Below, piece after piece: positions 8,596 to 16,386 of a DNA stretch of 64,000 nt (within the stretch, counting starts at the first letter, position 1; each line of letters opens with the position of its first letter). This DNA is from Casp-Chloro-G3 sp002816715. GTDB taxonomy: Bacteria; Chloroflexota; Dehalococcoidia; Lucifugimonadales; UBA3495. Below the pieces are notes generated by a model. That model saw only the letters and a program-made list of their open reading frames with translations. It made no database searches and had not been told where the DNA came from. Both the position numbers and the translations under genes were made by a program. Location: positions 18,415 through 82,414 of the forward strand of contig JAQBUV010000004.1 of NCBI GenBank assembly GCA_027623815.1, given 5' to 3'.

Positions 8596-9107
8596 AATCT
8601 AAAGCCTATTCAAGAGTCATATTACCAACACCAAGCTTACGCTGGAGCAGCCTGATTAGTCAAAGTGATAACTTGAGGGAGTGAAAATTGTGACCGGAAT
8701 TCGCCTGTTTTAGCGGGGGTTAGCCTATGTGGCACTTGGTCGAGGGAAGGTTCGATGTCGTTGGGCTAAGTGCGACTCCGATGAAGTTTTGCTCCCCGAC
8801 TTAGGTATGACGGTAAGACTTGAGCGTGTGACTCGCATGAGTATGATGGCAATCTTCGTGAAAGAATTGTGCAGGATGGTTCGGACTGTTTTATGCAGAT
8901 TGCCGATTTTCCCCGCAAACACTTAAGCAAGCCACATTCTGACAAGACCATCAGACGCCGTTGATCGGACAAACCGAGTCTCCCCAACTGCCGCAATTTA
9001 TGTCTTGTTCACACACCGGACCATCAGCGTCACGCTTTCTGCATGGCGGGATGATAGTTTGAAACTTGGCAAGCAGGAAGGCTAGGGAACTCATTGCAGA
9101 GTCATAC
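8596..9107. other. Non-coding stretch with no recognisable gene
   Basis: About 510 bases between rluB and the disrupted UspA gene. Only short unsupported reading frames (up to about 75 codons) are present; none has a convincing ribosome-binding site or a recognisable motif. Its position at the edge of a run of broken genes suggests decayed sequence. It should also hold the promoter of rluB (minus strand) and of the UspA gene. Confidence 0.4.
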
Positions 9108-9122
9108 GGGAGGCGATTAATC

Positions 9123-10046
9123 GTGTACGAACAAGTTCTGGTACCCATCGACGGCTCCAAAATAGCGGAGCAGGCAATTCCGTACGCCAAAATGCTGCAA
9201 TAGAAGCTGGGGTCTCGAATCGAGTTGGTTCGAGTTATTGAGGAACCCCATCCGGAACCATCTAACCCGTCCTATACATCCTATCTGGAGCACATGACAA
9301 CTACGTTGCAGTCGGAAACGGCCAAGTATTTGCAGGAGTTGGCGGAGTCGTTACGCGCGGAAGGCGTGGCGGTATCCTGGAACGTGAAACTGGGAAATCC
9401 GGCTACGGTTATCGGAGAACTGGCCGACTCAAAGCCATCTACGCTAATTGCAATGTGCAGCCACGGGCGTTCGGGCCAATCGCGTTGGTGGTTGGGCAGC
9501 ACGACCGACAAGGTGATCCACGCCGCCGCCAGTGCGGTTCTGGTGGTGCGCACCCAGTCACAGCACCTCCAATCCATCGGCGGTTCGGGCTTCAAGAGTT
9601 GCATCGCGCCGCTGGACGGGTCGGTGCGGGCTGAGCAGGTTTTGCCGCACGTTGTGGCCTGGGCCAAGGCGTTTTCTTTGAGGGTAAACTTGATCCGGGT
9701 CATACCGGAGCTAGATTCCCACACACTGGAGTTGTTCCCGGAAGCGTCCAGTGATGACCGAGTCAGCCAGGCCAATGAATATCTTGATGCGGTCAAGGTC
9801 AGGTTGTTGGAGCAGGGTATCCCTGATGTTGAAGTAACTGTAGAGCGCGGCCACCCAGCCAACGTTCTGGTAGACTTGGCGCATAATTCATCGGAGAGTC
9901 TGATGATTATGGGCACACAGGGGCTGGGCAGTTCCGGTGTCTATCGGTGGACTATGGGCAGCGTCTCCCAGCGGGTGGCGGGTAATTCACCGACGCCGGT
10001 GCTGGTGGTTAGGACCCAAGAGGAAGACCCTGCCGACTTGGACTAA
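9123..10046 (+). pseudogene. Tandem UspA universal stress protein interrupted by an amber codon
   Basis: The full frame of 308 codons begins at GTG 9123 behind GGGAGG at 9108-9113 and encodes two UspA domains. The first opens VYEQVLVPIDGSKIAEQAIP. An in-frame TAG at 9201-9203 (codon 27) replaces what should be a glutamine in AKMLQ[Q]KLGSRIEL; the alignment to family sequences continues unbroken after it. Both domains end in the ATP-binding G-x9-G-S/T pattern (MCSHGRSGQSRWWLGSTTD and GTQGLGSSGVYRWTMGSVSQ). Either the gene is inactivated by one C-to-T change, or translation restarts downstream, or the stop is a sequencing error. It lies in a decaying region with the truncated ATPase. Confidence 0.75.
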
Positions 10047-10107
10047 GGGTATTTACCACCTAAGTCACTCCAGACCAGGGCCGCAACCCTACAGGTCAGG
10101 TGAACAT

Positions 10108-10242
10108 ATGCTTACGCCGGTTTCGCAGTCGGTCAAGGCCCTAGGATTTTGGTCAGCGGTGCTCGCCACCGTGTTGCGCATCACCAAACTAGTGCCCTCA
10201 AAATTTTTAACGGTGACCGGCGATGATACCTACGTCCCCTAA
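10108..10242 (+). CDS. Small hypothetical membrane peptide (possibly an N-terminal gene remnant)
   Basis: A 44-codon frame starting at ATG 10108 with CAGGTCAGG upstream. It contains the hydrophobic stretch KALGFWSAVLATVLRITKLV, then ends after GDDTYVP, overlapping the start of the P-type ATPase. The hydrophobic N-terminus with nothing behind it looks like the first transmembrane helix of a larger membrane protein that has been lost. Weakly supported. Confidence 0.3.
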   Translation: MLTPVSQSVKALGFWSAVLATVLRITKLVPSKFLTVTGDDTYVP

Positions 10243-11695
10243 TCCAGGCACTCAATCCGCACCAGCGGACTGGCACTCCATCAATATTGATGATGCGGTT
10301 GCGCGCTTAGACTCGCATCTTGGAAACGGTCTAAGTTCCGGGGAGGCCGCCCAGCGTTTGCAGGCCCACGGTCCCAATACCCTACAGGCAGTCAAATCCA
10401 CCGCCTGGTACACCGTGTTAGTCCGCCAGTTCACCGACGTGCTGATCTTCATCCTGATGGTGGCGGCGGTAATATCGCTGGCGGTTGGCGAGGTTACCGA
10501 CGCCATCGTGATTGCAATAATTCTGGTTCTGAACGGTGTGCTGGGATTCGTTCAGGAGTGGAAAGCTGAACAGGCCATCGCTGCATTGCAACGCATGCTC
10601 GCGCCCCAAGCGGCGGTGCTGCGGGATGGCCTCGAACAGAATGTCGAAGCGTCGGGATTAGTCCCTGGCGATGTTGTCCTGCTGGATGCCGGCGACCGAG
10701 TGCCCGCCGACCTGCGTCTGGTTCAAGCGCCCAACCTGAAAGTGGACGAGTCGTCGCTGACCGGGGAGTCGTTGCCAATGACCAAGACGGTCGCGCCGGT
10801 TGCGCCGGAGGCTGTTCTGGCTGAACGCACCTCAATGGTCTGGATGGGCACCGAGGTGACCGATGGTCGGGCCAGAGGCGTGGTGGTCGCCACCGGCATG
10901 TCCACCGAGTTTGGACGCATAGCCGAGTTGACTCAGACTATTGGGCAGGAACAGACCCCACTGCAACGGCGTCTCTCGGTGGTCGGCAAACAGTTGGGAA
11001 TCCTGGCGGTGTCCGTCTCGGCCATTGTGGTTATCCTGGGCGTTCTCACCGGAAAGCCGCTGCTGGAGATGTTTTTGACCGGCGTGTCCTTGGCCGTAGC
11101 GGTGGTTCCTGAAGGACTACCGGCAGTGGTTACCATAACGTTGGCCTTGGGAATACGGGCGATGGTGCGGCGCAACGCGCTGCTGCGCCGCCTGCAAGCC
11201 GCAGAGACGTTGGGCGCGGCATCAGTCATTTGCACCGACAAGACCGGCACTTTGACCCAAAACCAGATGACCCTGCAACGGGTATGGCTGCCTGCCCAGG
11301 AGATAACCATCACCGGAGTTGGACACGAGCCTAACGGGTCATTTGAAGTGGACGGCCAGTCCGTTGCCCCCCGGGCTTACCCAGACCTACTGGCGATACT
11401 GGGGACCGGGCTGGTCTGCAACAACGCTAGAATCCACCAGGACGGCGAAGGCTGGCACCCGGTGGGCGATCCAACCGAGACGGCTCTGGTGGTTGCGGCG
11501 TACAAAGCGGGACTGAATACAGAAACGCCCGGCCAGATTGAAAGCGAGATTTCCTTCAATTCAAGCCGCAAGCGTATGACCATCATTGAACGGCGGCCAG
11601 ACTCGCTTACTGCCCACGTCAAGGGCGCGCCCGAGGTGGTCTTGGAACGCTCAACCAGGATTCTGGATGACTCCACAATCACAGGCACTGCGTAG
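10223..11695 (+). pseudogene. Cation-transporting P-type ATPase, C-terminally truncated
   Basis: 490 residues that match the first half of a P2-type (Ca2+-like) ATPase. Visible parts are the N-terminal cation-ATPase domain, two transmembrane pairs (about residues 60-105 and 255-305), the actuator-domain TGES motif (SLTGESLPM), the PEGLP membrane motif and the phosphorylation site ICTDKTGTLTQNQ with D at about residue 339. The frame stops in the middle of the nucleotide-binding domain just after HVKGAPEVVLERSTRI. The P-domain GDGVND hinge and the last six helices, normally another 400 or so residues, are missing from the following sequence. It cannot work as a pump and is called a pseudogene. 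Confidence 0.85.
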
Positions 11696-11917
11696 ATAGA
11701 GTTGTTGGCGAACCCCCCGGGAATTCCCCTTGGCCTGCGCTGGCCGAACATTGCCTAAGTATCAGTGGCCCGAGCGCGAATCAGAAAATGGCCCGGCTCA
11801 AAAGCTTCCCACGGGTACTGCCAGGATCGCCATGAATAGGGAGATTTCAATAAGCACCTTACGAGCCGTCACCCCTCGCCACAGTGCCGAGCTAACTCCG
11901 CTGTGATCCCGCAACAG
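11696..11917. other. Degenerate spacer between truncated ATPase and mobile element
   Basis: No intact gene. No remainder of the ATPase is recognisable in any plus-strand frame. On the minus strand a short frame ending near 11800 would encode a hydrophobic tail (VLIEISLFMAILAVPVGSF then stop) that could be the C-terminal membrane helix of a lost gene interrupted by the mobile element at 11918, but this is too short to assert. Confidence 0.3.
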
Positions 11918-12014
11918 CTTAGGGCTCATGACGAAATAACTGATGCAATCGTTAGCTGTAACCCTATTTGGGAAGTCTCACACGTGAACCATTTATTTCG
12001 TCATGATGCCTTAG
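11918..12014. mobile_element. Short non-autonomous element, family A, copy 2
   Basis: A 97-base element identical at every base to the copy at 28863-28959. It is bounded by the direct repeat CTTAG at both ends. Inside these the ends are imperfect inverted repeats, GGCTCATGACGAAATAA against the complement GCATCATGACGAAATAA (15 of 17). It carries no gene. TTAG as part of the duplication fits the YTAR target preference known for part of the IS5 family, an inference only. It abuts the remnant of a tyrosine recombinase gene. Confidence 0.8.
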
Positions 12015-12136
12015 TGGTAACGATGGACGTTTACAGCCATGTTGGGCCGGGCATGCAAGAGTTGGCAGCGATGGCCTCTGAAGATGGCCTGAAGCCCAGG
12101 CACAGCATAGAAAAAATGGAGTCTTCTGGACACTGA
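12014..12136 (+). pseudogene. 3'-terminal remnant of a tyrosine recombinase (phage-type integrase)
   Basis: An open stretch directly after the mobile element encodes TMDVYSHVGPGMQELAAMASEDGL and a short tail to the TGA at 12134-12136. This matches the last catalytic segment of phage/ICE tyrosine integrases, in which the nucleophilic tyrosine sits in the T-x-D-x-YSHV-x-PGMQ motif. Everything upstream of the catalytic tyrosine is missing, replaced by the family A element. The stop lies 12 bases from the 3' end of tRNA-Leu, the classic integration site for such elements, so this is probably the scar of an integrated island. Confidence 0.7.
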
Positions 12137-12148
12137 TGTTATCAAAGC

Positions 12149-12234
12149 TGGTGCCGAAGATCAGATTCGAACTGATACGGGGTTGCCCCCACCGGTTTTT
12201 GAGACCGGCGCGTCTACCATTCCGCCACTTCGGC
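12149..12234 (-). tRNA. tRNA-Leu (anticodon CAA)
   Basis: An 86-base cloverleaf including encoded CCA. The acceptor stem GCCGAAG/CTTCGGC is perfect, the anticodon stem CCGGT/ACCGG encloses the loop CTCAAAA giving anticodon CAA (reads UUG), a long class II variable arm is present, and the T arm is ATCAG-TTCGAAT-CTGAT. An integrase remnant ends 12 bases beyond its 3' end. Confidence 0.95.
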
Positions 12235-12260
12235 TTGCTGACCAAGGTGCTTGCGGGGTA

Positions 12261-12266
12261 ATTATA
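12261..12266 (-). promoter_or_regulatory. Probable -10 element for tRNA-Leu
   Basis: On the minus strand a perfect TATAAT lies 26 bases upstream of the mature tRNA 5' end, a usual distance for a tRNA promoter. The -35 region (GGTAAA at about 12289-12284) matches consensus poorly. Confidence 0.4.
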
Positions 12267-12535
12267 TCACGCTGCAGCTTCAGTTTACCCTTTTCGTAGC
12301 CTTAGACTTTGGTTCTACCAGCGGGCAATATTGCCTTTAGACCCGGCGGTCTCGCCTACGGGCATTTTGATCCCCGCAATTATTGGTCTAGGGCTTGAAA
12401 TGGCGGTATACTGCTATTCGACCCACGTTAAGCGCTGTGGATTTAGTAGCGCTAATTAGTTGGGGAGTATCGAAAGTAACGGACCAAAAATTTCAGGGTT
12501 TGAACTGGAAGGGCCACATCTTGCCCGATTTCGTC

Positions 12536-12565
12536 TTGACGATTGTTTCTCAATCGCCCTATAAT
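12536..12565 (+). promoter_or_regulatory. Sigma-70-type promoter of the rpmH operon
   Basis: TTGACG (12536-12541) and TATAAT (12560-12565) separated by 18 bases. Transcription would start near 12572, leaving a 20-base leader with a GGAG at 12576-12579 ahead of the rpmH ATG. A second TATAAT at 12580-12585 lies 6 bases before the ATG but has no matching -35. Confidence 0.75.
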
Positions 12566-12591
12566 CCTTCGTACTGGAGTATAATTCACTC

Positions 12592-12729
12592 ATGCCTAAA
12601 CGCACATATCAACCCAAGAAACGCCGCCGGGCTCGAGTCCACGGATTTCGTTCCCGGTCAAGCACTTCCGATGGTCGAGAAGTATTGCGCCGCCGTCGAT
12701 TCAAAGGACGGCATAAGCTGACTGTTTAG
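12592..12729 (+). CDS. rpmH: 50S ribosomal protein L34
   Basis: A 45-residue, extremely basic protein beginning MPKRTYQPKKRRRARVHGFR, the L34 signature, and ending in RRRRFKGRHKLTV. L34 is a structural protein of the large ribosomal subunit near the 23S rRNA core. It is the first gene of the conserved rpmH-rnpA-yidD-yidC-jag block and sits directly behind a strong promoter. The length is normal for bacterial L34. Confidence 0.97.
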   Translation: MPKRTYQPKKRRRARVHGFRSRSSTSDGREVLRRRRFKGRHKLTV

Positions 12730-12745
12730 ATAACACTCAGCGATA

Positions 12746-13102
12746 ATGCAAAGCAGGTTCCGACTAAGTGGCGATAAGCGGTTCTCCCAAATTCATCAAG
12801 AAGGCCGTAGCGTAGCTAACAATTTGTTAGTTGTTCGAGTCTTGCCCAACGAGCTAGACTACAACCGCTATGGGTTTATGGTGAGCAAACGCTTGGGGAA
12901 TTCCGTAACTAGGAACAAGGTGAAACGCAGGCTACGAGAAGTGGTTCGGCAATCCGACCTCAAGTCTGGGTGGGACGCGGTATTTATCGCGCGCAGGGGA
13001 GCTGAAAAGGCCAATTACCATGAGTTGCAGCAAGCCGCTCAAAATCTCTTGAGACGCACTCGCTTGATTTCCACCATGCTTGAGCGGAATTCTCCCGAAT
13101 GA
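12746..13102 (+). CDS. rnpA: Ribonuclease P protein component
   Basis: A 118-residue basic protein with the RnpA fold. It has the N-terminal LSGDKRFSQIHQEGRSV segment, the central YGFMVSKRLGNSVTRNKVKR and the RNR motif RNKVKRRLREVVR (about residues 52-64) that contacts the RNase P RNA and the pre-tRNA leader. It assists 5' maturation of tRNAs. It overlaps yidD by four bases (ATGA), indicating translational coupling. Confidence 0.95.
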   Translation: MQSRFRLSGDKRFSQIHQEGRSVANNLLVVRVLPNELDYNRYGFMVSKRLGNSVTRNKVKRRLREVVRQSDLKSGWDAVFIARRGAEKANYHELQQAAQNLLRRTRLISTMLERNSPE

Positions 13103-13308
13103 AATTCATTGCGTTGCAGGCTATCTGGGTCTATCAACGAGTTGTGTCTCCGTATCTGCCTTCAGCTTGCCGCTACTCACCCTCCTGCTCGCACTATTCC
13201 CATGAGGCAATCCAACGTCACGGCGTGCTCAAGGGTGGTTGGCTGGGCTTAAAGCGTTTGTCTCGCTGCCATCCTTGGGGAAGCAGAGGATACGACCCTG
13301 TACCATAA
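13099..13308 (+). CDS. yidD: Membrane protein insertion efficiency factor YidD
   Basis: A 69-residue protein with an amphipathic N-terminal helix and the family cysteine signature CRYSPSCSHY followed by EAIQRHGVLKGGWLGLKRL and the RCHPWG...GYDPVP ending. YidD associates with the inner face of the membrane and helps YidC insert membrane proteins. It starts within the last codons of rnpA, so the two are coupled. Confidence 0.95.
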   Translation: MKFIALQAIWVYQRVVSPYLPSACRYSPSCSHYSHEAIQRHGVLKGGWLGLKRLSRCHPWGSRGYDPVP

Positions 13309-13312
13309 TTTT

Positions 13313-14596
13313 ATGACATCAATTCCTTCCTTTTTTGTGTCGCGTTCTCCCACTCAAACAGTCACAAATCTCAGACCGAATGCAACCAAAGAAATTGTAC
13401 CTTTGGGGCTTTCAGCCGCCAGGTGGGCGTCTTTGGTATCGCTCTTCCTCATTGCGGTTGTAGCATTGGGCGCATGCCAGCCCAATTTAGGCTCTTCAAT
13501 CCAGGGTTGGTCGCCAGCCGTTGCCAGTGGAGGAGTGGTCTATGTTGCCACTCAACAGGGCAAGCTGAAAGCCCTGATTGACGATGGTACAGGAGTGGTT
13601 AGCGTCAAGTGGAGTTTTCCTTCCGGAGATGACGAGTTAGGCGGTGTATTCAACACCCCCGTAGTAGGCGAAGAGCTAATTTATGTCGCCGCGGTAGACG
13701 GGATGCTTTACGCCATTGACAAGCAAACCGGCGCTGTCGGCCAAAATGGTTGGAGCGCGACCCTGGTGCAAGATTCAGACAATCAACACCTGGTGTCCGG
13801 GCCCGTCGTTGACGCAAGCGAAAGTACCATATTGGTCGGTTCAGACGATAATAATTTGTATGCCATTAACGCCGACAACGGTGCGGAAAAATGGAGATTT
13901 ATGGCGGGGGATAAAATTTGGTCGACTCCCGTTATTGCTAATGACACGGTCTACTTTGGCTCTCACGACCGGAACGTTTACGCTCTGGACCTGGCCACCG
14001 GCGATGTAAAATGGCAGTTCCCCACCGGGGGAGCAGTGGTCGCTCGCCCCCTGGTTTGGCGGGACATGGTGCTGATCGGATCATTCGACCGAAAGTTTTA
14101 CGCTCTGGATGCCGAGGACGGCACGGAACTCTGGACTTTTGACGACGCCAACAACTGGTTCTGGGCTGGTGCTGTCGCCAGCAATAGCTTTGTTTTTGCT
14201 CCCTCTATGGATGGCCACGTTTACGCGCTGGATCGGGTGGGTAATCTGCAGTGGGATTACGATGCGGGATCGCCTCTGGTCGCTAACCCAGTGATTGTAC
14301 CTAGAGGCCTGGTGATAGCCTCTAGAGAGGGCGATGTTTCCCTGATTGAAATCACTGCTGGCAATTTGGTCAACCAGTATTCAGATATAACGCCAGTGGA
14401 AATTCTTGCCCCCATATTTACCCCGCCCATACCCGAAAACTCGCTAAGTTTGACCGGAATCCAAGTCGGCGGCGGCAATCAGCAAGAATCGGTGTTTGTT
14501 GGAGCGCAGGACGGTACGGTTCACCGAATTCAGGCCAAATCAGGCCTGATCAAGGTCTGGTGTTTTGACACCAAAGAGGATGCGGCATGCCAATAG
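13313..14596 (+). CDS. PQQ-like beta-propeller lipoprotein (BamB-like)
   Basis: A 427-residue protein with a hydrophobic signal (LVSLFLIAVVALGAC) and a lipobox whose cysteine is at residue 55, so it is predicted to be a lipoprotein outside the membrane. The rest is a run of PQQ/YVTN-type blades with the recurrent motif LYAIDKQTG, LYAINADNG, VYALDLATG, FYALDAEDG and VYALDRVG, one per blade, each followed by a W-x-F/Y strand. It lacks evidence of PQQ binding. It is inserted between yidD and yidC in an otherwise universal gene order, which suggests a role in membrane-protein biogenesis or in monitoring the envelope. The N-terminus before the signal is unusually long, so a later start is possible. 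Confidence 0.8.
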   Translation: MTSIPSFFVSRSPTQTVTNLRPNATKEIVPLGLSAARWASLVSLFLIAVVALGACQPNLGSSIQGWSPAVASGGVVYVATQQGKLKALIDDGTGVVSVKWSFPSGDDELGGVFNTPVVGEELIYVAAVDGMLYAIDKQTGAVGQNGWSATLVQDSDNQHLVSGPVVDASESTILVGSDDNNLYAINADNGAEKWRFMAGDKIWSTPVIANDTVYFGSHDRNVYALDLATGDVKWQFPTGGAVVARPLVWRDMVLIGSFDRKFYALDAEDGTELWTFDDANNWFWAGAVASNSFVFAPSMDGHVYALDRVGNLQWDYDAGSPLVANPVIVPRGLVIASREGDVSLIEITAGNLVNQYSDITPVEILAPIFTPPIPENSLSLTGIQVGGGNQQESVFVGAQDGTVHRIQAKSGLIKVWCFDTKEDAACQ

Positions 14597-14627
14597 GTAG
14601 TACCTCCCGCCGGAAGGTAGGAGCTTC

Positions 14628-15554
14628 TTGGAAATAATTTTTTCCCTCTGGAACGAGATAATCATCCGGCCCATGCTCAACACGCTGATGGTGTTGTATG
14701 TAGTCTTCTTCAACAACATGGGTATAGCCATCATCGTGTTTACGATCTTGGTGCGGCTGATAACTTTGCCCTTAACCTTGAAGCAAGTACGCCAGATGCG
14801 CTCAATGAACCTGCTCCAGCCCAAGATGAAGGAAATACAGGAGCGTTTCAAAGGCGACCGGGCCCGGGTCTCACAAGAGACCATGAAAATGTACAAGGAG
14901 GCCGGGGTCAGCCCCCTCGGCTGTCTGGGGCCGCTGGTCGTACAGATGCCAATCCTGATCGGCCTGTTCCGGGTGCTGATCCAGACCTTGTTCGCCAACC
15001 CGGACGACCTGGTGGGCCTGTCGGACAAGCTTTACTCATGGATATCCTTCTTGCCAATCTACGAAGCAGCGCCCCTCAACAACAGCTTCTTTGGCATGAA
15101 TCTGGCAGAACCAGACCCCACCAGCTTTGTCTTGCCGATACTGGTGGCCGCTTCTACCTGGGTTCAGCAAAAAATGACCATGATGCCCTCCATGGACCCG
15201 AGGCAGCAGTCCAGCCAGAACATGATGCTGTGGATGATGCCTATATTCCTGGGGGTCTTTTCCCTGGGGTGGCCCAGCGGATTGCCCCTGTACTGGATAG
15301 TCTCCAACTTGATTGGAGTATCAATTCAATACTTCATCACCGGATGGGGGCCACTTTTCCCATTGTTTCCCAAGGCTACGCCTGCTCCCGCGTCAAATCA
15401 GCCGAGCCAGGGTAGCCAAGACACGACATCCGAGGAGGTGTTAGAAGATGGAACCAGTAGTACGAACCGCACGAACCGTCGAAGAAGCCGAAGAACTGGC
15501 TCTGAAAGAACTAGGCATCGACCGCAACGAGGCCGAGGTAGAAATTCTAAGTAG
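14628..15554 (+). CDS. yidC: Membrane protein insertase YidC
   Basis: A 308-residue polytopic insertase of the YidC/Oxa1 family without the large periplasmic domain of proteobacterial YidC, as in Gram-positive and Chloroflexota homologues. Core helices are visible at about residues 17-45, 100-125, 165-185 and 200-235. The conserved groove arginine is R43 in LVRLITLPLTLKQ. It has the GCLGPLVVQMPILIGLF segment and an extended basic C-terminal tail (RRRSRRTGSERTRHRPQRGR), likely a ribosome-binding tail. Translation starts at TTG 14628 behind GGTAGGAG. The 3' end overlaps jag by 107 bases in another frame. Confidence 0.92.
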   Translation: MEIIFSLWNEIIIRPMLNTLMVLYVVFFNNMGIAIIVFTILVRLITLPLTLKQVRQMRSMNLLQPKMKEIQERFKGDRARVSQETMKMYKEAGVSPLGCLGPLVVQMPILIGLFRVLIQTLFANPDDLVGLSDKLYSWISFLPIYEAAPLNNSFFGMNLAEPDPTSFVLPILVAASTWVQQKMTMMPSMDPRQQSSQNMMLWMMPIFLGVFSLGWPSGLPLYWIVSNLIGVSIQYFITGWGPLFPLFPKATPAPASNQPSQGSQDTTSEEVLEDGTSSTNRTNRRRSRRTGSERTRHRPQRGRGRNSK

Positions 15555-16248
15555 GGGCAAGGCCGGTTTTCTAGGCATTGGCGCTGAAATGGCTCGAGTC
15601 AGAGTCACCCAGATATCCATTGGTGGTACCGTCCCTAGCGAAACCGCCCCAAAGGAAACCGCACTTAGGGAATCCGCCCCGGTTAGTGGTTCTTCGGTCG
15701 GTACCGCCCCAGGGGGTAGATCTTCGGGCAGTAGCTCTTCAATCAGCACTGCCTCTGGGGAGACCGCCGCCGCGGGCAGCGCTGCCGCCGTGGCTATTGA
15801 GGCGGTCAACCGTGTTCTTTCACTGGCCAAGGTGAACGTGGTTAGCACTCTTCGGGCCGCCAACGACCCGGAAGTGGGTGGGCCAATTATTGACCTGACT
15901 GGAGAGGACTCTGGCCTCTTGATTGGACGGCGGGGCCAGACTTTGCAAGCCCTTCAATTCGTGGTGAACATGATCTCCCGTAAAGAACTTGGAGAGAGCG
16001 TCCGGGTGGTCTTGGACGTGGAGCATTACCGCCAACGTCGGGAGGAGTCGCTCCGGGACATGGCCACCAAAGTCGCATCCCGAGTGGCGCAGACCGGTCG
16101 CAGCATAACCCTGGAGCCGATGTCGGCGGCGGACCGCCGCATGGTCCACGTGGCCCTGGCCGACTACCAGGGCGTGAGGACTGAGAGTGGGGGCCTGGGC
16201 GACGACCGGAAAGTGACCATATTCCCTAGCTCCGGGACAACCGCCTAG
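15448..16248 (+). CDS. jag: RNA-binding protein Jag/KhpB (Jag_N-KH-R3H)
   Basis: A 266-residue protein with three parts: the Jag_N domain (about residues 1-55, EEAEELALKELGI...GFLGIG), a low-complexity Ser/Ala/Thr linker (about 60-115), then a KH domain with the GRRGQTLQALQF loop and a C-terminal R3H domain ending in the R-x3-H motif (DRRMVHVAL). In other bacteria Jag/KhpB binds RNA and is linked to cell elongation. The ATG at 15448 has GAGGAGGTG upstream and lies inside yidC. Confidence 0.93.
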   Translation: MEPVVRTARTVEEAEELALKELGIDRNEAEVEILSRGKAGFLGIGAEMARVRVTQISIGGTVPSETAPKETALRESAPVSGSSVGTAPGGRSSGSSSSISTASGETAAAGSAAAVAIEAVNRVLSLAKVNVVSTLRAANDPEVGGPIIDLTGEDSGLLIGRRGQTLQALQFVVNMISRKELGESVRVVLDVEHYRQRREESLRDMATKVASRVAQTGRSITLEPMSAADRRMVHVALADYQGVRTESGGLGDDRKVTIFPSSGTTA

Positions 16249-16267
16249 GTGAGTAGAGCAATAATCA

Positions 16268-16293
16268 CCTAGCCTGGCTGATGTCAGACTAGG
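16268..16293 (+). terminator. Possible hairpin after jag
   Basis: Inverted repeat CCTAGCCTG...CAGACTAGG with an 8-base loop and one mismatch, 20 bases after the jag stop. There is no T-run, so if it terminates the rpmH-jag transcript it does so weakly. Confidence 0.3.
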
Positions 16294-16351
16294 CGCCAGC
16301 ATCCATATCCTAAAGGATGGGAATTTCCGCTTGAAATAGGGGGAAATTCCG

Positions 16352-16380
16352 TTGACCAGTGGGTAAAATGGACTTAGAAT
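16352..16380 (+). promoter_or_regulatory. Promoter of purF, predicted to give a leaderless transcript
   Basis: TTGACC (16352-16357), a 17-base spacer and TAGAAT (16375-16380). The expected start point, about 7 bases past the -10 box, coincides with the GTG start codon of purF at 16387. There is no Shine-Dalgarno between the -10 box and the GTG. Confidence 0.65.
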
Positions 16381-16386
16381 AGCGGT

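Noticed and set aside
9201..9203. TAG in the UspA gene as pyrrolysine or programmed readthrough
   Set aside because: Pyrrolysine in a UspA protein has no precedent I know and the position is an ordinary glutamine; a mutation or error is simpler.
11799..11917. Minus-strand frame encoding a hydrophobic tail near the truncated ATPase
   Set aside because: Fewer than 40 codons, no upstream part left and no recognisable family; mentioned only as possible debris.
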